From Chara braunii (Eukaryota; Streptophyta; Charophyceae; Charales; Characeae), in contig BFEA01000008.1 in assembly GCA_003427395.1 (NCBI GenBank), positions 2,756,632-2,777,413 of the forward strand: 20,782 nt of DNA, in the 5' to 3' direction. Positions 17,549 to 20,782 of this stretch are shown piece after piece. The first letter of the stretch is position 1. The number at the start of each line of letters is the position of its first letter. The notes beneath the pieces were generated by a model. The model did no database searches and was not told where the DNA came from. It saw only the letters and a list, made by a program, of their open reading frames with translations. Position numbers and translations under genes: made by a program.

Positions 17549-17597
17549 TGTCTTCTTCTTCTTCTTCTGCTTCTTCTTCTTCTTCTTCTTCTTCTTC
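17511..17597. repeat. (TTA)n followed by (CTT)n microsatellite
   Basis: About 12 TTA units to 17548, then about 15 CTT units with one CTG interruption. The poly-Ile, poly-Asn, poly-Ser and poly-Leu frames here are artefacts of it. Confidence 0.95.
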
Positions 17598-18286
17598 CTT
17601 TGTCTATTTCTCTTTCCAATCTCTGTCATTTCAGGAGCAATTGAATGGCATAGTCTCTTTTTGACTTCTGCACTGTAAGATTTCCAGGATCATAACATAT
17701 AATAATTTTGTGGAAGGCGTCAAGGGAGAAGGAGAGGGGCGGAGTTGGCTGTACCCTCTATTTCTATTCTACTTAGCGTGTGCCACGATTTGATTTGATT
17801 GGCTGCAGTTGGCAGTTTGAGTTGTTTGGAAAGGTACATGTATGGGTGTGTGCCTTGCTGGATGACTACAAGGTACATTATTCATAACCTGGCATGGACC
17901 ACACAGCACGATATTGCCTTGTCAACGCAGCAGAAATTGGCATAGACCTAGCCTGGAAAGGGGCTCATGCTACCAACGTCAGCACACCCAGTCGATTTCT
18001 TATTGGCATAGGAAGGATATAATGGTATTATAACCTTCGTAAGTGTGTATAACAAATACATACTTAAAGTCGTTCTACAAGCTCCTTGATAGGGGTTCAG
18101 CCGAGAATGAGTCTCAGGTGTATCCTTCAACGGTTGCTGGCATTCCTGCTGAAAGGTGTCCCTCGTGTCCACTTATGTGCCCATAAACGTATTCACAAGT
18201 GTGTTATAGACAATCAGCACAACCACCTCTTTTCCACACGGATGCATAAATCCAAAAAGGAAACAGCAGCCTTACCTTATCGTCCA
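17598..18286. other. No gene recognised
   Basis: No domain, RNA gene or element end identified. Frames stay below 75 codons. Confidence 0.45.
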
Positions 18287-18298
18287 ACTATGTGATAT
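18287..18298. repeat. SINE target-site duplication, left copy
   Basis: ACTATGTGATAT, identical to 18676-18687; with one mismatch the match extends to 16 bases. Confidence 0.8.
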
Positions 18299-18443
18299 TT
18301 TATTATTTTTATTATTTTTATTTTTTAAATATTTTTGGAAATTAAGCTATATTCTTATATCAATATACCTCCCACTACCTAACTAACTAGGAATGATACA
18401 CACGGTGATCTACCCTCCAGCGGCTAGCTACACTAAGGGTTAT

Positions 18444-18498
18444 GGGTTGAGCCTATCAGGGTTGAGCCTATCCCCTCAGGGTTGAACCTAACCCCTGG
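18444..18498. repeat. Three direct repeats in the SINE body
   Basis: Units begin at 18444, 18459 and 18479 with GGGTTGAGCCTATC, GGGTTGAGCCTATCCCCTCA and GGGTTGAACCTAACCCCTGG. Lengths 15, 20 and 20 bp. Confidence 0.8.
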
Positions 18499-18542
18499 CA
18501 ACGGGTGGCATTCCCCACCAACCAACCAGGAGGGACAAGCTG

Positions 18543-18664
18543 ACAATCTCAGCCGGTGAACTCACAGCGCGCCTCAGGAGCTGTGGGGGCTCGATTGGGG
18601 ACTGTGGAGAATCGAGCCCACAACCTCCTGAAGGCCGCTTCCGTGCACTGCCAACTGAGATTGG
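18543..18664. repeat. Head-to-head inverted pair of tRNA-like arms
   Basis: CAATCTCAG starts both arms (18544 on plus, 18663 on minus), and GCTCGATT ends both (18589-18596 plus; 18617-18610 minus), at 45 and 46 bases. The inner part forms a stem of 10 perfect pairs (18587-18596 with 18610-18619) extended with few mismatches to about 21-23 bp. The loop between is 13 bases. Confidence 0.8.
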
Positions 18665-18675
18665 CCGTGCGGCCT

Positions 18676-18687
18676 ACTATGTGATAT
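18676..18687. repeat. SINE target-site duplication, right copy
   Basis: ACTATGTGATAT next to the SINE head, matching 18287-18298. Confidence 0.8.
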
Positions 18688-18850
18688 CTTAAATGATTGT
18701 AAATGACTGTAATGTTTTGTTGAACAGCCATTTCATTATTGCGTTCAGAATGGACCACGTCTGTGTACTTCAGCATGGGTTGCATATGCACCTTCTATTT
18801 TGTCTGTCCTATTTGCGATCCTCATCTGCATACATTTGGTAGTTCTGCAT

Positions 18851-18940
18851 GAGGAGGGGAAGGAGGGGGGAAGAGAAAGAGGGAGAAGGGAAGAAAAAGA
18901 GGTTTAAGAGGGAGAAGGGAAGAAAAAGAAGGGGAAGTAG
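18851..18940. repeat. Purine tract with a 24-bp direct repeat
   Basis: Almost all G and A. An exact 24-base unit beginning AAGAGGGAGAAGGG occurs at 18877-18900 and 18906-18929, separated by GGTTT. Confidence 0.85.
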
Positions 18941-19039
18941 GAACCTCATTAGGTCCTTAATACTCACTGGCATGACAGACTGCTAGAGACCAGTTAGAGG
19001 TGGGGTTGCAGAGAAAAAATGAGCTGAGCCGGCGTTCCC

Positions 19040-19900
19040 TACGGTGAACGGCCAACCCTGCAGACCAGACAGGACCAGTTCAGGTGTGCACCGCATCCAA
19101 TCCTCACAGCTGCGGTCACTGTGCCCAATGGCACCGCACAACAGCCAACATGGCTCCCAGATGCTAGGAACACAGAGGAATTGCAATCAAATTTGTATAG
19201 ACATTACCATTCCAGTCCCTGTCTGCAAGAAGGGCATGCAATGAGAGGAATCCGTGGATCAGTACAATGTTGACTGTCATCAACTGGAAGCTTGTAAGGG
19301 CCATATCCTCAAAGTGCTGCTAGCGACACAAAGAATGCTGATCACCTGCCAGCTGAACACAACAGCCGGGTCATCACAGAGCAGCAGTGAGCAGCTGGTT
19401 TCTTGGGGTTCTGCAACCGGCATTGCCTCAAATATTAAGCATCCAATGACGGGTGTGGATCCAGAGTAAGGATGCTTAGCTGTCACAAAACCCCGTTCTA
19501 CCACACCCAGGAGGCGATAACCTTTCAGCTGTGGTTCATTTGAGTCTGTTTTCTACCTCAGGCTGCTGTGTCTGTTCCTCGTCCAGGTACGATGGAGAAG
19601 GTTCCATCACAGGTGCAACTGGAGGAAGTCCAGTGTTACATGGAGGATATGGATGAAGAGGGTGACACTGTGGCAGACAACGACATCCGGCATAGTCCAC
19701 ACAGTAGAGACACATACTCACGATGACCGCTTCGTGGAAGCATTTGCGACATGTGGTCTGTTGCTCTCCTGCATGGAGAAAAGCAGATTGATGCTCGCAG
19801 TTATTCAAGCCGAGAAAGTCAAGACCACAATGACATGTTGGGAAGCTAATAAGCAGGCAACGAGGATGACTGCAAGACTGTACCTGCATGTTAACAAAAT
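19040..19900 (-). pseudogene. Decayed second copy of the RING-like gene
   Basis: Colinear with 280-1160 on the same strand. Conserved parts include CRKCFHEAVIVSMCLYCVDY (copy 1 CRQCFQEAVIESMCLYCVDY), HCGLDFLGLNNC, EEQTQQPEVENR and, in another frame, CPSCRQGLEW then CLYKF and SCLVCRVG. The reading frame changes several times, a TAG interrupts unit 3 and a TAA interrupts the stretch before unit 4, the first Cys pair of unit 2 is half lost and the C-x2-H-x2-C-x2-C box of unit 4 has become ASGSHVGCCAV. Both copies retain the CTAGGAACACAGAGG-type stretch. It is most likely non-functional. Its upstream limit is unclear beyond about 19900. Confidence 0.75.
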
Positions 19901-19931
19901 GGCATGGCACAGCGACGCTTGTCTGAAAGTG

Positions 19932-19945
19932 CCCCCCCCCCCCCC
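19932..19945. repeat. Run of 14 C
   Basis: Fourteen consecutive C bases next to the upstream limit of similarity between the two RING-like copies; a likely slippage and frameshift site. Confidence 0.9.
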
Positions 19946-20068
19946 GAACTTTGGCAGAATCCGTCTGGTCTGGACAGGCAGGTACCGCAGCTTGGTCAGA
20001 TGGCGGTGAGGGGCAAGGGTCAGCTAAATTGGGCCCCACCAGTGTGATCGTGCAACCAAATACTGCTC

Positions 20069-20353
20069 CTAATTAACAAGCCACTCGGCCACTTGGTTAT
20101 AGCAAGGAGGAATATGATGCGCTGTGTTCACATTTCTGCCATTGTCCCACAAGGCCCATGAACTGTCTGCAAAGGTAATGGCTCTGAAGTGAACTGGGTT
20201 TTGCAAGATACACCCACAGACACCTGGGTCCATGTCACGCATATCATTCTGCAGGGGCGCCCGGAGTTGCAATTGTCTTCCCATCAACGCCATAGGCAGC
20301 ACTTCCATGTTGACAGCAGAGCATTTCAGTAAGTGCCCACATACTTGTACCTC
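20069..20353 (-). CDS. Possible terminal exon of an unidentified gene
   Basis: On the minus strand, GAGCTGCAG could be an acceptor, giving 94 codons from EVQVCGHLLKCSAVNMEVLP to CYNQVAEWLVN and a TAG at 20069-20071. Composition is protein-like rather than repetitive. HFRAITFADSSWALWDNGRN distantly recalls the His and Asp boxes at the C-terminus of ubiquitin-specific-protease-like cysteine peptidases (H-[FY]-x-A ... W-x-x-[YW]-D). That link is a guess from motif shape. Its relation to the RING-like copy downstream is unknown; it could be a separate gene or an upstream exon. Confidence 0.3.
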   Translation of the reverse strand, partial: EVQVCGHLLKCSAVNMEVLPMALMGRQLQLRAPLQNDMRDMDPGVCGCILQNPVHFRAITFADSSWALWDNGRNVNTAHHIPPCYNQVAEWLVN

Positions 20354-20389
20354 CTGCAGCTCAGCAGGATGGGACATTTAGCCCCCACC

Positions 20390-20407
20390 AAAAAAAAAAA
20401 AAAAAAA
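20390..20407. repeat. Poly(A) run, 18 A
   Basis: Eighteen A bases after GCCCCCACC. No adjacent element body was recognised. Confidence 0.9.
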
Positions 20408-20782
20408 CCTCCAACTTCGCCCCACAGGTCTTCGATCTTCAGCACTGCTTGTTCAATCCATTTGTGGCAAAAGGCGCCCAGTGACCGATCGCCTGCAAAA
20501 GCTTGGCCGTCCCTCCCTCAGACGGAAGGGTTTTCGACAAAGGCTGAGCGCTCCATCATAAGTGACAGGCTGCAACCACCTCAGGGTCCTAACCTTCCAC
20601 CATGCACACATAATGCCCTGCCAAAACTTGATTCTATTTGTCTCCCTTGGAATGAATGCACCAACATCCAGCATAGTGAAACGGTATTCACCAATTCGTG
20701 GTAGCTGAGGTAGATCCCAGGGCTCGATCCCTAGTTTCCCAACTTACCTGTGTACAATACCAGCGTCAACTCGAAGAGTTGA
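20408..20782. other. No gene recognised
   Basis: Minus-strand frame 20453-20674 (73 codons) is open but has no recognisable motif and could be part of the same gene as 20069-20353. Nothing else seen. Confidence 0.4.

Larger units (their letters stand above)
18299..18675 (-). mobile_element. tRNA-derived SINE with 12-bp target duplication
   Basis: Read on the minus strand from 18675: a tRNA-like head with CTCAGTTGGCAGTGCACGG (D-arm and A-box type, about 18658-18640) and GTGGGCTCGATTCTCC (T-arm and B-box type, about 18621-18606), spaced as in a tRNA; a unique body with three GGGTTGA-type repeats; and an A/T-rich tail of AAAATAATAAAA type ending at 18299. Exact 12-bp duplications flank it. SINEs are transcribed by RNA polymerase III and mobilised by a partner LINE; none is seen here. 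The head is present a second time in inverted orientation inside the element. Confidence 0.75.

Noticed and set aside
17234-17678. Several frames with poly-Ile, poly-Asn, poly-Leu, poly-Ser or poly-Lys/Arg
   Set aside because: All are translations of the TTA and CTT microsatellites.
18299-18675. A functional tRNA gene in the SINE head
   Set aside because: A and B box resemblance is present, but acceptor and anticodon stems do not pair as a mature tRNA.
1-20782. CRISPR array, operons or bacterial gene order
   Set aside because: No spaced identical repeats; gene density, splice borders, retrotransposon and microsatellites are eukaryotic.

Overview
This is a repeat-rich eukaryotic nuclear window of green-lineage character. 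It carries a Ty3/gypsy chromovirus with a plant-type initiator-Met tRNA primer site, a spliced-type exon, many microsatellites, a tRNA-derived SINE and no operon-like packing. Repeat content and the style of the gypsy polyprotein suggest a streptophyte, perhaps a charophyte alga such as Chara. That is an inference, not something the bases prove.

Left flank (1-3671). The minus strand of 280-1322 encodes a cysteine-rich protein made of four consecutive RING-finger-like units, with one probable frameshift. It is followed by a (GT)n/(GA)n microsatellite, a hairpin at 2297-2403, unassigned DNA, and a degenerate CCAAY pentamer tract (3240-3605).

Centre (3672-12390). One nearly full-length LTR retrotransposon on the plus strand: 906-bp 5' LTR, PBS, about 1.2 kb leader, gag with a CCHC knuckle, protease, RT-RNase H, integrase, GPY/F-like region, chromodomain-like tail, polypurine tract and 968-bp 3' LTR, flanked by a 4-bp target duplication (CCAC). 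Every enzyme is damaged: the protease active-site loop is missing, the first RT aspartate is Asn, RNase H has an internal deletion, and an integrase stop codon falls on the catalytic Glu position. There are also several in-frame TAG stops and three frameshifts. It is a recent insertion (LTRs about 2% different by eye count) that is dead on its own.

Right flank (12391-20782). A degenerate minisatellite, a long T run and a second CCAAT-like patch lead to one convincing minus-strand exon (13196-13361) of a D-tagatose 3-epimerase-like TIM-barrel sugar epimerase, with AG and GT splice borders. A possible tRNA-derived fragment with B-box sequence (13985-14084), purine tracts and mostly unassigned DNA follow. 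A tRNA-related SINE with a 12-bp target duplication lies at 18299-18675; its tRNA-like head is present twice, head to head. At 19040-19900 a decayed second copy of the multi-RING gene lies on the same strand as the first, and a possible unidentified exon follows at 20069-20353.

The genes do not form a pathway. The window reads as gene-poor sequence with one exon of a metabolic gene, a duplicated RING-like family, and layers of mobile-element insertion.
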